Shown one piece after another: positions 7,047 to 15,388 of a DNA stretch of 64,000 nucleotides; the first letter of the stretch is position 1; every line of letters starts with the position of its first letter. This DNA is from JBDSSS01 sp963764195 (GTDB lineage: Bacteria > Actinomycetota > Actinomycetes > Actinomycetales > Dermatophilaceae): contig CAVXRG010000008.1 of the NCBI GenBank assembly GCA_963764195.1, forward strand, positions 242,664 through 306,663, given 5' to 3'. Both the position numbers and the translations under genes were made by a program. The notes under the pieces are model-generated. The model saw only the letters and a program-made list of their open reading frames with translations, was not told the origin of the DNA and did no database searches.

Positions 7047-9599
7047 GTGACCCCCGCCTCTCCGTCCGCGCGCCGGGGCAGTTTCGCCCTGCGCGACCGT
7101 CCCGGCCCGGTCTGGCTCGGCCTCGCCGCGGCCCTGGCCCTCGTGCACCCGTGGGTGCCGGGGTCGACCTGGCTGCTCGTGCACCTGGTGCTGCTCGGCG
7201 CGCTCACCCACTCGGCGATGGTGTGGAGCACCCACTTCACCCAGGCGCTGCTGAAGACCCCGGAGTCGCTCGACAACCGCACCCGGCAGAGCCGCCGGAT
7301 CATCGTGCTCAGCGTCGGGGTGTGCGCCGTCCTCGTCGGCGTGCCGAGCGGCTGGTGGCCCCTCACCGTCGCCGGCGCCACCGCGGTCTCGGCCGCAGTG
7401 ATCTGGCACGGCATCTCGTTGTGGCAGCGACTGCGGCGGGCCCTGCCGGGGCGCTTCCGCGTCACCGTTCGCTACTACATCGCGGCCGCGGCGTGCGTGC
7501 CAGTCGGAGCGACCCTCGGCGCGTGGCTCGCCCGCGGCCTCGACGACCAGCGGGACGGCGAAGTGCTTGTCGCGCACTCGATGGTGATGGTGCTCGGCTG
7601 GATCGGGCTCACCGTCACCGGCACGCTCATCACGCTGTGGCCCACGATGCTGCGCACCCGCATGGACGCCCGAGCCGAGCGACTCGCCCGCCAGGCGTTG
7701 CCCGTCCTGCTCGTGGGGCTGGCCGTGCTCGCCACCGGCGCCGCGCTCGGCTCGCGAGCCGCCGCTCTCGCCGGGCTCGGCGGATACGCCGCGGGGCTCG
7801 GGTGGTGGGGGCGCGCCCTGGTCGCCCCGGCGCGCCAGGCGCCGCCGAAGGCATTCGCGACCTGGTCGGTCTCCGCGGCCCTGGGCTGGTGGGTGGTCGC
7901 CCTCGCCCTGCTCGGATGGCGCCTGGTGACCAGCGCGTCGTGGGCGGCCCTGGCCGACGGCTACGGCACCGTGGCGGCGGTCGTCGTGGTCGGGTTCGCG
8001 GCGCAGCTGCTCTTCGGGGCGCTGTCCTCCCTCATCCCTTCGGTGCTCGGTGGCGGGCCGTCCGTGGTGAAGGTCGCCTCGGCCTGGCTCGACCGGGGCG
8101 CGCCCTGGCGGGTGACCGTGGTCAACCTGGGGTTGCTCGTCTGCCTGCTCCCGGTGCCGAGCCCGGTGCGGGCCACCGTGTCGGTGCTCGTACTCGGCGC
8201 CCTCGTCGCCTTTCTGCCCCTGCTGCTCCGCTCCATCGGCGCGGCCGTCGCGGCCCGCCGCGCGCTGCTCGCGTCGGTGGCCGAGGCCGCCGAACACGGT
8301 GGGCCCCCGGTGCCGGCGGTCCCGGTCGAGGCAGCACCTCGCCGGTCGAGGACCCAGGTGCTCATGGCCGTGGCCAGCGTGGCCGTCGCCGTCATCCTCG
8401 GTATCGCCGCCGACCCCGCAGCCGCCGGGCTGGGGATGGGTCCGTCCGCGGGCGGCATGGTGGCAGGGGGCGGCGTCGCCGCCCGGGCGGGAGTGCGGCC
8501 CACGGGTCATACGACCCGGGTGACGGTCCAGGCCCACGACATGTCCTACTCTCCCTCCTCGCTCACGGTCCCCTACGGCGACCGCCTCGTCATCGACCTC
8601 GTCAACCGCGACGACGGGTCGCCTCACGACCTCACCTTCGGCGACGGCATCCAGACCGGTCGGGTGCTGCCCGGCCGGTCGGCCACCCTCGATGCCCTGC
8701 CCGTCGACCTGTCCGGCACTGCTGCCGCGGGTTTCGCGGCCCACCCCGCAGCCCTGCCGCCGCTCGACGCCGCACGCACCCACGTCGTCACGCTCACCAT
8801 CGAGGAGGCCGAGCTCGACGTGGCCCCCGGCGTCCGCCAGAAGCGCTGGACCTTCAACGCAACCGTGCCCGGCCCGACGCTGCACGGACGCATCGGTGAC
8901 ACCTTCGTCGTCACCCTGGTCAACCACGGCACGATGGGGCACTCCATCGACTTCCATGCCGGCGAGGTGGCACCCGACGGCCCGATGCGCACCATCGCGC
9001 CCGGCGCCTCCCTGACGTACCGGTTCACGGCCGACCGGGCCGGGGCGTGGCTGTACCACTGCTCGACGATGCCGATGAGCGCACACATCGCGGCCGGCAT
9101 GCACGGCGCGGTCGTCATCGAACCGAAGGGGCTGCCGGACGTCGACCGCAGCTACGTGCTCGTGCAGTCCGAGGTCTACGTCGACGGCGACGGCCGCTCA
9201 TCGGTGCGCGAGGTCGACGCGACGGCAGCAGCGGCCAACGCCCCGGACGCGGTGGTGTTCAACGGCGTCGCGAACCAGTACGTCGCGCGCCCCCTGACGG
9301 CACACGTGGGTGACCGGGTGCGCTTCTGGGTGCTCGCCGCCGGGCCCAACAGGGGCTCCAGCTTCCACGTGGTGGGCACCCGGTTCGACACCGTGTGGAA
9401 GGAGGGCGGCTACCTCCTGCGTGACCGCGTCGACCCGTTCGACACTGCTGCTGGCGGCAGCGAGGCGCTCGACCTCGCCGCGGCCCAAGGCGGGTTCGTC
9501 GAGCTCACCCCCAGGGAGTCGGGGCACTACCCGTTCCTCACCCACGTCATGGCCGACGCCGAACGAGGCGCTCGAGGGGTCCTGACCGTCACCCCGTGA
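7047..9599 (+). CDS. nirK: Copper nitrite reductase NirK fused to an N-terminal polytopic membrane domain
   Basis: Predicted to reduce nitrite to NO. The 850-residue protein has three parts. Residues about 20-460 contain roughly 12-13 hydrophobic segments, including His-bearing ones (HLVLLGALTHSAMVWSTHF and VAHSMVMVLGWIGL). Residues about 490-560 form a cupredoxin-like domain without an obvious Cys ligand. Residues about 590-850 are a two-domain NirK. Copper ligands are all visible: HSIDFH (His632 type 1, Asp635, His637 type 2), His671-Cys672, His680 and Met685 in HCSTMPMSAHIAAGM, then His774 in SSFHVVG and His833 in FLTHVM. The eight-residue Cys-to-His spacing matches AniA-type (class II) enzymes. 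Soluble NirK is about 340-380 residues, so the membrane domain is a large extra; it may anchor the enzyme and pass electrons. ATG at 7047 is the first start in frame. Confidence 0.88.
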   Translation: MTPASPSARRGSFALRDRPGPVWLGLAAALALVHPWVPGSTWLLVHLVLLGALTHSAMVWSTHFTQALLKTPESLDNRTRQSRRIIVLSVGVCAVLVGVPSGWWPLTVAGATAVSAAVIWHGISLWQRLRRALPGRFRVTVRYYIAAAACVPVGATLGAWLARGLDDQRDGEVLVAHSMVMVLGWIGLTVTGTLITLWPTMLRTRMDARAERLARQALPVLLVGLAVLATGAALGSRAAALAGLGGYAAGLGWWGRALVAPARQAPPKAFATWSVSAALGWWVVALALLGWRLVTSASWAALADGYGTVAAVVVVGFAAQLLFGALSSLIPSVLGGGPSVVKVASAWLDRGAPWRVTVVNLGLLVCLLPVPSPVRATVSVLVLGALVAFLPLLLRSIGAAVAARRALLASVAEAAEHGGPPVPAVPVEAAPRRSRTQVLMAVASVAVAVILGIAADPAAAGLGMGPSAGGMVAGGGVAARAGVRPTGHTTRVTVQAHDMSYSPSSLTVPYGDRLVIDLVNRDDGSPHDLTFGDGIQTGRVLPGRSATLDALPVDLSGTAAAGFAAHPAALPPLDAARTHVVTLTIEEAELDVAPGVRQKRWTFNATVPGPTLHGRIGDTFVVTLVNHGTMGHSIDFHAGEVAPDGPMRTIAPGASLTYRFTADRAGAWLYHCSTMPMSAHIAAGMHGAVVIEPKGLPDVDRSYVLVQSEVYVDGDGRSSVREVDATAAAANAPDAVVFNGVANQYVARPLTAHVGDRVRFWVLAAGPNRGSSFHVVGTRFDTVWKEGGYLLRDRVDPFDTAAGGSEALDLAAAQGGFVELTPRESGHYPFLTHVMADAERGARGVLTVTP

Positions 9600-9607
9600 C
9601 CGCGCAT

Positions 9608-9630
9608 GAGCGAGCCGGACGAACTCGCTC
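9608..9630. terminator. Hairpin between convergent nirK and amidohydrolase genes
   Basis: GAGCGAG at 9608-9614 pairs with CTCGCTC at 9624-9630 across a 9-base loop. It sits 9 bases past the nirK stop and 33 bases past the stop of the minus-strand amidohydrolase, so it could end transcription in both directions. There is no T-tract, as is usual in high-GC actinobacteria. Confidence 0.5.
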
Positions 9631-9662
9631 GTCGGCAGGGTTCGCGCTCTCCCCGGGCACGT

Positions 9663-10577
9663 TCAGCCGGGGGAGAGGGGCGTGTGGGGGAAGGAGGTCG
9701 CGGCCGGGCGCTCGAGGTCGTCGCGGTGGTTGCGGATGAGGTCGAGGTTGCGGTCGCGCAGGTGGTCGAACGCCTGCCCGATGTTCGACCCCGGGGTGAG
9801 CGAGGACAACGCGTCGTCGGGGTCGAGGCGGGCCGACACCCAGCCCTCGTGCGTCGCGGCCTTGGCGACGATGTGACCGATCGGCGTGACGATGTGGGAG
9901 TTGCCGAAGTAGAGCACGCCCGCCGGGTCGACCCCGACGGCGTTCGCCCCGATGACGTAGACGTGGTTGTCGTAGGCCCGGGCCCGGGAGGTGAGGTCCC
10001 ACAGGTCGGCCGAGCGCAGCAGCGCGGAGGGCCGGCAGATCACCTCGGCGCCCTGGACCGCCTGGATCCGGGAGAGCTCGGGGTAGTCCCCGTCGAAGCA
10101 GATGATCATGCCGATCCGGCCGAGCTCGGTGTCGCAGACCGTGACGGTGTCGCCCGGGGTGACCCAGCCGCCGCCGGTCACGATCTCGGAGCAGAACGGG
10201 TGGGTCTTGCGGTAGACGCCGAGCACCTCGCCGTGCGGGTCGACCAGGACCGAGGAGTTGTAGACGACGCCGCGCTCGGGGCCGCGCTCGTAGGTGCCGA
10301 AACAGATGTGCACGCCGAGCTCGCGGGCCACCTGCTGGATCGGCTCGCACATCTCACCGGGGAGCTCGCTCATGAGGTCCCACAGCTCCTCCTTCGAGCA
10401 GCCCGGCGTGAAGCCGGTCGTCGCCGACTCGGGGAGGACGACGAGCTCGGCGCCGGTGGCCGCGACGCACGTGCGGGTCATCTCGACGCAGTGCTCGAGG
10501 TTGGCTCGGACCGACTCGGCCGTCAGGGGGCCCGCGACCGGGGCGACCTGCACGGCGGCGGCGGTGAAGGCGCGCAT
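9663..10577 (-). CDS. Nitrilase-superfamily carbon-nitrogen hydrolase
   Basis: A 304-residue cytosolic amidohydrolase of the C-N hydrolase fold. The catalytic triad residues are visible: Glu in LPESATTGF (about residue 50), Lys in YRKTHPF (about 127) and Cys in ICFDGDYPE (about 168). ATG at 10577 overlaps the stop of the CoxG-like gene by ATGA, making this the last gene of the minus-strand molybdenum-hydroxylase operon. That context suggests it hydrolyses an amide or carbamoyl product of the pathway, such as an N-carbamoyl or ureido compound. The exact substrate cannot be read from the sequence. Confidence 0.88.
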   Translation of the reverse strand: MRAFTAAAVQVAPVAGPLTAESVRANLEHCVEMTRTCVAATGAELVVLPESATTGFTPGCSKEELWDLMSELPGEMCEPIQQVARELGVHICFGTYERGPERGVVYNSSVLVDPHGEVLGVYRKTHPFCSEIVTGGGWVTPGDTVTVCDTELGRIGMIICFDGDYPELSRIQAVQGAEVICRPSALLRSADLWDLTSRARAYDNHVYVIGANAVGVDPAGVLYFGNSHIVTPIGHIVAKAATHEGWVSARLDPDDALSSLTPGSNIGQAFDHLRDRNLDLIRNHRDDLERPAATSFPHTPLSPG

Positions 10578-11230
10578 CAGGACCGCCGTCCCAGCCGGGC
10601 GCCGACGGCGACGCCGGCGAGGACGAGCAGGCCCCCGACGACGACCCCCGCGGCGAAACCCGCGGCCGAGTCGAGCGAGAGCGACGCGTTGGCGTTCGCG
10701 GTGGCCGGCCGACCGGCATACGTGGTCGCGCCCTCGGCGGCGGGGACGGTCCCACCGGGAGCGGCGGCAGCGACGGGCGCGGCCGGGCGGACCCCGGCGA
10801 TGTCGGCGTCGACGGCGGCGAAGAACTGGCCGGCCATCTTCTTCGTGACGCCGGAGAGCATCCGCTGCCCGACGCCGCCGATGACGCCGCCGACCGACGC
10901 GTCGGCGTCGTAGGTGAGCTGGGTCCCGCCGCCGTCCACCGGGGCGAGTCGCACGACGACGTCGGCGTCGACGGTGCCGGGTGCACCGGCGCCCGAGGCC
11001 TTCATCGTGAACGAGTCGGGGTGCTGCGGGTCCCGGAGCGAGACCTCGCCGTCGTAGGTGCCCTTGATCGCGGCCACCCCCGCGGTCACCGTCATCGCGT
11101 AGTGGTCGGGGCCGAGCTCGGTGAGGCGCTCGCACCCGGGGAGGCAACGGGCCAGGACGGCCGGGTCGTGGAAGGCGTCCCACACCTGCTGCGGGTCGGA
11201 GGCGAGCGTCGCGGCTCCGGAGATCTTCAT
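10577..11230 (-). CDS. coxG: CoxG-like SRPBCC protein with C-terminal membrane anchor
   Basis: A 217-residue protein. Residues 1-150 are a CoxG/SRPBCC domain (MKISGAATLASDPQQVWDAF, CLPGCERL, GTYDGEVSL, GGVGQRMLSGVTKKMAGQFF), followed by an Ala/Pro-rich linker and one C-terminal hydrophobic helix (about 190-210) ending in RLGRRS. In the carboxydotroph Oligotropha, CoxG helps tether CO dehydrogenase to the membrane. Here it probably does the same for the hydroxylase encoded just upstream. It overlaps the large-subunit gene and the amidohydrolase gene by 4 nt each. Confidence 0.9.
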   Translation of the reverse strand: MKISGAATLASDPQQVWDAFHDPAVLARCLPGCERLTELGPDHYAMTVTAGVAAIKGTYDGEVSLRDPQHPDSFTMKASGAGAPGTVDADVVVRLAPVDGGGTQLTYDADASVGGVIGGVGQRMLSGVTKKMAGQFFAAVDADIAGVRPAAPVAAAAPGGTVPAAEGATTYAGRPATANANASLSLDSAAGFAAGVVVGGLLVLAGVAVGARLGRRS

Positions 11231-13650
11231 GAGGTGGGCTCCTTCGAGGGTGCACGGTGCAGGGACGGGATCTCGCCGGCGGCGTGGCGCCGCCGCAGCT
11301 CCCACAGGTCGTAGGGGGACAGCGGCATACGGGTGATCGGGAAGCCCTCGGCGTCCTCGATCGCGGAGGCGATGACGGCGGAGACCGGGATGCACCCGGC
11401 CTCACCGGCGCCCTTGATGCCCAACGGGTTGAGGGGCGAGGGGGTCTCGAGGTGGTCGGCCTCGATCGTCGGCACCTCGGAGGCGTAGGGCATGAGGAAG
11501 TCCATGAACGAGGCGTTGAGCAGCTGGCCGGAGTCGTCGTAGACCATCCGCTCGTAGAGCGCGCCGCCCACGCCCTGCGCCACGCCGCCGTGGACCTGGC
11601 CCTCGACGATCATCGGGTTGATCATCGTGCCGCAGTCGTGGATGACGCAGTAGCGCAGGATCCGGATCTCGGCCGTGACCGGGTCGGTCTCGACGATCGC
11701 CGCGTGCATGCCGTTGGCGAACGTCGCCTGGGTGGGGGAGTAGAAGTCCTTGCCCTCGAGGCCCGGCTCGTCGTCGTCGGCGACCGGCGGCTTGTCCGGG
11801 TCGAAGGTCCCGGCGAACTGCGTTGCGGCCTGGGCGGCCTCGTCGAAGGCGTAGCGAAGCGGGTTGCTCAGCACCGACACCGTGCCGAGCGACATCGACG
11901 TCGTCGGCGCGCCCTTGACCTGCACGGTGCCCTCGATGATCTCGAGGTCGTCGGGCGACACCTCGAGCGCGTCGGCGGCGATCCGCAGGGCCTTGGCCCG
12001 GACGTTGCGCGCCGCGAGGGCGATCGCGTTGCCGCTCATGACGGCCGCGCGGGACGCGAAGGTGCCCACGGCATACGCCATCTTGCGGGTGTCGCCGGTC
12101 GTGACGTGGACGTCCTCCATCCGCACCCCGAGCTCCTGCGCGACGATCTGCGCGAAGACGGTCTCGTGCCCCTGGCCCTGCGAGGTGAGGCCGGTGGAGA
12201 CGTTGACCCGACCGCTCGTCTCGATCTGGATGTGCCCGCCCTCGTAGGGGCCGACGCCGGTCCCTTCGACGTAGCAGCCGATCCCGAGGCCGACCTTGCG
12301 TCCCTCGGCCTGCGCCTGCTCGCGGTAGGCGGCGAAGTCGTCCCAGCCGACGAGCTCCTTGAGCTTGTCGAGCGAGGCGGGGAAGTCGCCGGAGTCGTAC
12401 TTGAGCGGTCGGCCGTCCTGGAAGAGGAGGCCGTGGTCGAAGGGCATCTCCTCCGGGAGGATGAAGTTGCGGGAGCGCACCTCGGCGCGGTCGAGGCCGA
12501 GCTCGTCGGCGATCGCGTCCATCGTGCGCTCCATCGCGAAGCAGCCCTGGGGCCGGCCGGCGCCCCGATACGGCGTCACGAGAACGGTGTTCGTGTAGAG
12601 CGACCAGAACTCGCAGCGGTAGGTGCCGGGCTTGTAGGGCCCGAGCAGCTGGGTCGAGGTGATGATCGGGACGATGATCCCGTATGGCGTGTAGGCGCCG
12701 TTGTCGTGCCAGAAGGCGACGTCGAGCGCGAGCAGCCGGCCCTCGTCGTCGAAGCCGACGGTGACCTTCTGGAGCTGGCCGCGCTCGTGGGCGGAGGAGG
12801 TGAAGTGCTCGCGTCGGTCCTCGGCCCACTTGACCGGGCGACCGAGCAGGCGCGCCGCCCACGGGACGAGCACCTCCTCCGGCCACGGGTGCATGATCTT
12901 GACGCCGAAGCCGCCGCCGACGTCGGGGGCGATGCACTCGACCTTGGCGAGCGGCAGGTCGAGCCGGGCGGCCACGGCCGCACGCACCCCGGTCGAGGTC
13001 TGCGTCGAGGAGTACATCCGCAGCTCGCCACGCTCGGCGTCCCAGCGGGCGTAGACGCCCTTGCCCTCCATCGGCATGCAGGCGCTGCGCTCGAAGTCGA
13101 GCTCGAGGGTGAGCGTGTGGGGAGCGGCCGCCATCGCGGTGTCGACGTCGCCGACCTGCTGGAGCATGTGCGCCGCGACGTTGCCGGGGACGTCGTCGTG
13201 GACGAGGGCGGCGCCGTCACGGGCGTTCTCGATCCCGACGACGACGGGCAGCTGCTCGTAGCGCACCCGGATCCGCTGGCACGCGTCCTCGGCGATGTAG
13301 CGGTCGGTCGCGACGACCATGACGATGGCCTCGCCGACGTGGTTGACCTCGTCCTTGGCCAGGGCGTGACCGGTGCGCCCGTGGGTGAGCGTCGGGTGGG
13401 GGATGAGCAGTGGCAGCGGCTCGCCCACCTTCCCCGGCAGGTCCTCGTGCACGTAGATCGCGACGACGCCGTCGATGTCGATCGCGTCGTCGGCGTCGAT
13501 CTCGAGGATGCGGGCGTGGGCGTGCGGGCTCCGCACGAAAGCGGCTGCGAGAGCGTCGTTCCCGAGGTCGTCGAGGTAGCGGCCGCCGCCGGTGACGAGG
13601 CGCGGGTCCTCCTTGCGCCGGATCGGCGCCCCGAACATCTGGGTGGTCAC
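11227..13650 (-). CDS. Molybdenum hydroxylase large subunit (xanthine dehydrogenase/CoxL family, form II type)
   Basis: The 807-residue molybdopterin-binding catalytic subunit. It begins MFGAPIRRKEDPRLVTGGGRY a few codons after a GTG at 13650 that overlaps the small-subunit stop (GTGA). It shows GGGFGVKIMHPWPEE (cofactor loop), the active-site loop PYRGAGRPQG, GQGHETVFAQIVAQELG, and near the C-terminus KGAGEAGCIP with the catalytic Glu. The loop YRGAGR is of the form-II kind rather than the AYRCSFR of true CO dehydrogenase, so CO oxidation is not supported. With a purine-type permease, PucR and oxamate genes nearby, a purine or other N-heterocycle hydroxylase is most likely. It is complete, with no frameshift. 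Confidence 0.93.
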   Translation of the reverse strand: MTTQMFGAPIRRKEDPRLVTGGGRYLDDLGNDALAAAFVRSPHAHARILEIDADDAIDIDGVVAIYVHEDLPGKVGEPLPLLIPHPTLTHGRTGHALAKDEVNHVGEAIVMVVATDRYIAEDACQRIRVRYEQLPVVVGIENARDGAALVHDDVPGNVAAHMLQQVGDVDTAMAAAPHTLTLELDFERSACMPMEGKGVYARWDAERGELRMYSSTQTSTGVRAAVAARLDLPLAKVECIAPDVGGGFGVKIMHPWPEEVLVPWAARLLGRPVKWAEDRREHFTSSAHERGQLQKVTVGFDDEGRLLALDVAFWHDNGAYTPYGIIVPIITSTQLLGPYKPGTYRCEFWSLYTNTVLVTPYRGAGRPQGCFAMERTMDAIADELGLDRAEVRSRNFILPEEMPFDHGLLFQDGRPLKYDSGDFPASLDKLKELVGWDDFAAYREQAQAEGRKVGLGIGCYVEGTGVGPYEGGHIQIETSGRVNVSTGLTSQGQGHETVFAQIVAQELGVRMEDVHVTTGDTRKMAYAVGTFASRAAVMSGNAIALAARNVRAKALRIAADALEVSPDDLEIIEGTVQVKGAPTTSMSLGTVSVLSNPLRYAFDEAAQAATQFAGTFDPDKPPVADDDEPGLEGKDFYSPTQATFANGMHAAIVETDPVTAEIRILRYCVIHDCGTMINPMIVEGQVHGGVAQGVGGALYERMVYDDSGQLLNASFMDFLMPYASEVPTIEADHLETPSPLNPLGIKGAGEAGCIPVSAVIASAIEDAEGFPITRMPLSPYDLWELRRRHAAGEIPSLHRAPSKEPTS

Positions 13651-14207
13651 GACGCGTCCTCCGTCTCGCGCTCGACGCGGATCTCGGCGGCCCGGAGCAC
13701 GCTCTTGACGATGTTCTGGTAGCCGGTGCACCGGCAGAGGTTGCCGGAGATCGCCTCGCGGGCCTCGTCGGCGGTCGGGGCCGGGTGCTCCTCGAGGTAG
13801 GAGGTGATCGTCGTGAGGAAGCCCGGCGTGCAGAAGCCGCACTGGAGGCCGTGGCACTCGGCGAAGGCCTGCTGCACCGGGCTCATCGACTCGCCCGTCG
13901 GGCACACCCGCGCGTCGGCTCGCTGGCCGAGACCCTCGACCGTCGTGATCGCGTGGTCCTGGGCGGTGACGGCGAACATCAGGCAGGAGCGCATCGGGGC
14001 CCCGTCGACGAGAACGGTGCAGGCGCCGCAGACACCGTGCTCGCAGCCGACGTGGGTGCCGGTGAGCTCGAGGTCGTGGCGCAGGAAGTCGGACAGCAGG
14101 CGGCGGGCCGGCACGGCGGCCGAGCGGGCGACGCCGTTGACCATGACGGTGACGTCGTGGAGGGCCTCGCGGGTGGTGTCGTCGGTGCCAGGGCTGAGGT
14201 CGGTCAT
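13647..14207 (-). CDS. Molybdenum hydroxylase [2Fe-2S] small subunit
   Basis: The 186-residue electron-transfer subunit. The N-terminal plant-ferredoxin-like cluster motif is GCEHGVCGACTV followed by the Cys of MRSCLMF (about residues 54-75). The C-terminal second cluster is QCGFCTPGF and NLCRCTGYQNIVKSV (about 122-170). It passes electrons from the Mo centre to the FAD subunit. ATG at 14207 overlaps the end of the FAD-subunit gene by 4 nt, and its stop overlaps the large-subunit GTG, so the three subunits are tightly coupled. Confidence 0.95.
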   Translation of the reverse strand: MTDLSPGTDDTTREALHDVTVMVNGVARSAAVPARRLLSDFLRHDLELTGTHVGCEHGVCGACTVLVDGAPMRSCLMFAVTAQDHAITTVEGLGQRADARVCPTGESMSPVQQAFAECHGLQCGFCTPGFLTTITSYLEEHPAPTADEAREAISGNLCRCTGYQNIVKSVLRAAEIRVERETEDAS

Positions 14208-15196
14208 GAGGGGCCTCCTTCAGTCGAGTGCTCATTTCCCGACGCAGCCTGCGTCGGAAAGTGGGCACTCGACGGGGGGTGGGGCGTCGGGAAATGGGCA
14301 CTCGACGGGGTGGTGGGCGTCGAGTGCCCACTTTCCCGCGCGGCGGCGGGCAGGGTGCGGCGGGTCAGCTCGCCGACGAGCATCCGGCGGTAGTCGGCGC
14401 TGACGTGGATGTCGCCCTCGGGCTCGACGTGGGCGAGCACGGCCTCGACGGCGCGGTCGACGGCGTCGTCCCAGACACCGGAGCCGGGCTCGACGCCACC
14501 GAGCGCCTCGGTCAGGTCGAGCACGGACGGCACGTCGGTCACCGACACGAAGGAGGCCTGCGCCCGGGAGACCACCCCGTCGGTGACCGTCACCGCGACG
14601 GCGACCCCGGCCATCGCGTAGTCACCGTGCCGGCGGGCCGACTCGCTGAAGGCCGTGCCGGTTCCGGCCGGGAAGCGTCCGAAGCGCACCGCGACCGCGA
14701 GCTCGTCGTGGTGCAGCGACGTCTCGAGCGCGCCGAGGAAGAAGTCGGACCAGCGGATCTCGCGGCGACCGGACGGCCCGGCCGCCTCGACGATGCCGTC
14801 GCTGAGCGCGAGGATCGCCGGCATCTCCCCGGCCGCGTCGGCGTGGGCGATGGAGCCGACCGTCGTGCCGCGGTTGCGGATCGCGGGGTGGGCGACGTTG
14901 CGGACGGCCTGGCGCAGGAGGGGGTGGGCGGCATACGCCTCCTGCGACCGCTCGAGGCCGGCGTGCCGCACGAGGGCACCGACCCGCACCGCCTCGGGGG
15001 TGACCTCGATCGTGTCGAGACCGGTGACCCGGTTGATGTCGACGAGGTGGCCGGGGGAGGCCAGACGCATGTTGAGGATCGGGATGAGGCTCTGTCCGCC
15101 CGCGAGGACCTTGCCGTCGTGGCCGGACTCGGCGAGGGCGGCGACGGCCTCGTCGACGGAGCGGGGTGCGTGGTGCACGAAGGGGGCGGGCTTCAC
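14204..15196 (-). CDS. Molybdenum hydroxylase FAD-binding medium subunit with repeat-encoded C-terminal tail
   Basis: A 330-residue FAD subunit. Motifs: VLAGGQSLIPILNMRLASP (pyrophosphate-binding, about residues 31-49), GTTVGSIAHADAAGEMPAIL (about 110-129), and RRHGDYAMAGVAVAV. The likely start is GTG at 15196, preceded by GGAAGGCAGGA. The normal family sequence ends near LTRRTLPAAA. The last 35-40 residues are a Ser/His/Pro/Thr-rich tail (SSAHFPT twice, SGHST, GNEHST) encoded entirely by four 21-bp repeats at 14223-14339. That tail is unlikely to be functional; it looks like a repeat array that settled in the 3' end without breaking the frame. Confidence 0.92.
   Translation of the reverse strand: MKPAPFVHHAPRSVDEAVAALAESGHDGKVLAGGQSLIPILNMRLASPGHLVDINRVTGLDTIEVTPEAVRVGALVRHAGLERSQEAYAAHPLLRQAVRNVAHPAIRNRGTTVGSIAHADAAGEMPAILALSDGIVEAAGPSGRREIRWSDFFLGALETSLHHDELAVAVRFGRFPAGTGTAFSESARRHGDYAMAGVAVAVTVTDGVVSRAQASFVSVTDVPSVLDLTEALGGVEPGSGVWDDAVDRAVEAVLAHVEPEGDIHVSADYRRMLVGELTRRTLPAAARESGHSTPTTPSSAHFPTPHPPSSAHFPTQAASGNEHSTEGGPS
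14223..14339. repeat. 21-bp repeat array 1 (four units, mixed orientation)
   Basis: Units at 14223-14243 and 14319-14339 (forward) and 14253-14273 and 14286-14306 (reverse). Consensus: GTCGAGTGCCCA, any base, TTCCCGAC, with 0-2 mismatches per unit. Ends are GTCG...CGAC, so each unit has palindromic tips, and neighbouring units in opposite orientation can form long hairpins. The array lies inside the 3' end of the FAD-subunit gene. The same unit recurs at 23.4 and 24.7 kb. Confidence 0.95.
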
Positions 15197-15332
15197 CGAA
15201 CTGATCCTGCCTTCCGGATGGCGTTTCGGACTAGAGGTTGTTGTGCACCGCCGGGCGTGGCGTTTTGGCAAGATCTGCCGTGGGTCGCTCGGGAGGTCGG
15301 GGCTGGCGGCCGGCGCGACCCACCCCGGAAGC

Positions 15333-15370
15333 GCCGCGTGGGCCCTCGATCGCTCGAGGACCCACGCGGC
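15333..15370 (-). terminator. Strong hairpin after the NCS2 permease gene
   Basis: GCCGCGTGGG (15333-15342) and CCTCGA (15344-15349) pair with TCGAGG (15354-15359) and CCCACGCGGC (15361-15370), giving a 16-bp stem with one mismatch and a 4-base loop. It begins 19 bases after the stop of the minus-strand permease. No T-run follows. A likely intrinsic terminator for the permease transcript. Confidence 0.8.
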
Positions 15371-15388
15371 ACCGCAGGGGAGGGGCGG

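Noticed and set aside
11257..13722. 821-codon open frame on the plus strand
   Set aside because: Shadow of the hydroxylase large subunit; composition is dominated by Val/Gly/Arg/Asp typical of antisense frames and no motif is seen.
11227..15196. Aerobic CO dehydrogenase (coxMSL)
   Set aside because: Subunit order and CoxG fit, but the active-site loop is YRGAGR, not the AYRCSFR of form I, and the neighbours concern purine or ureide nitrogen.
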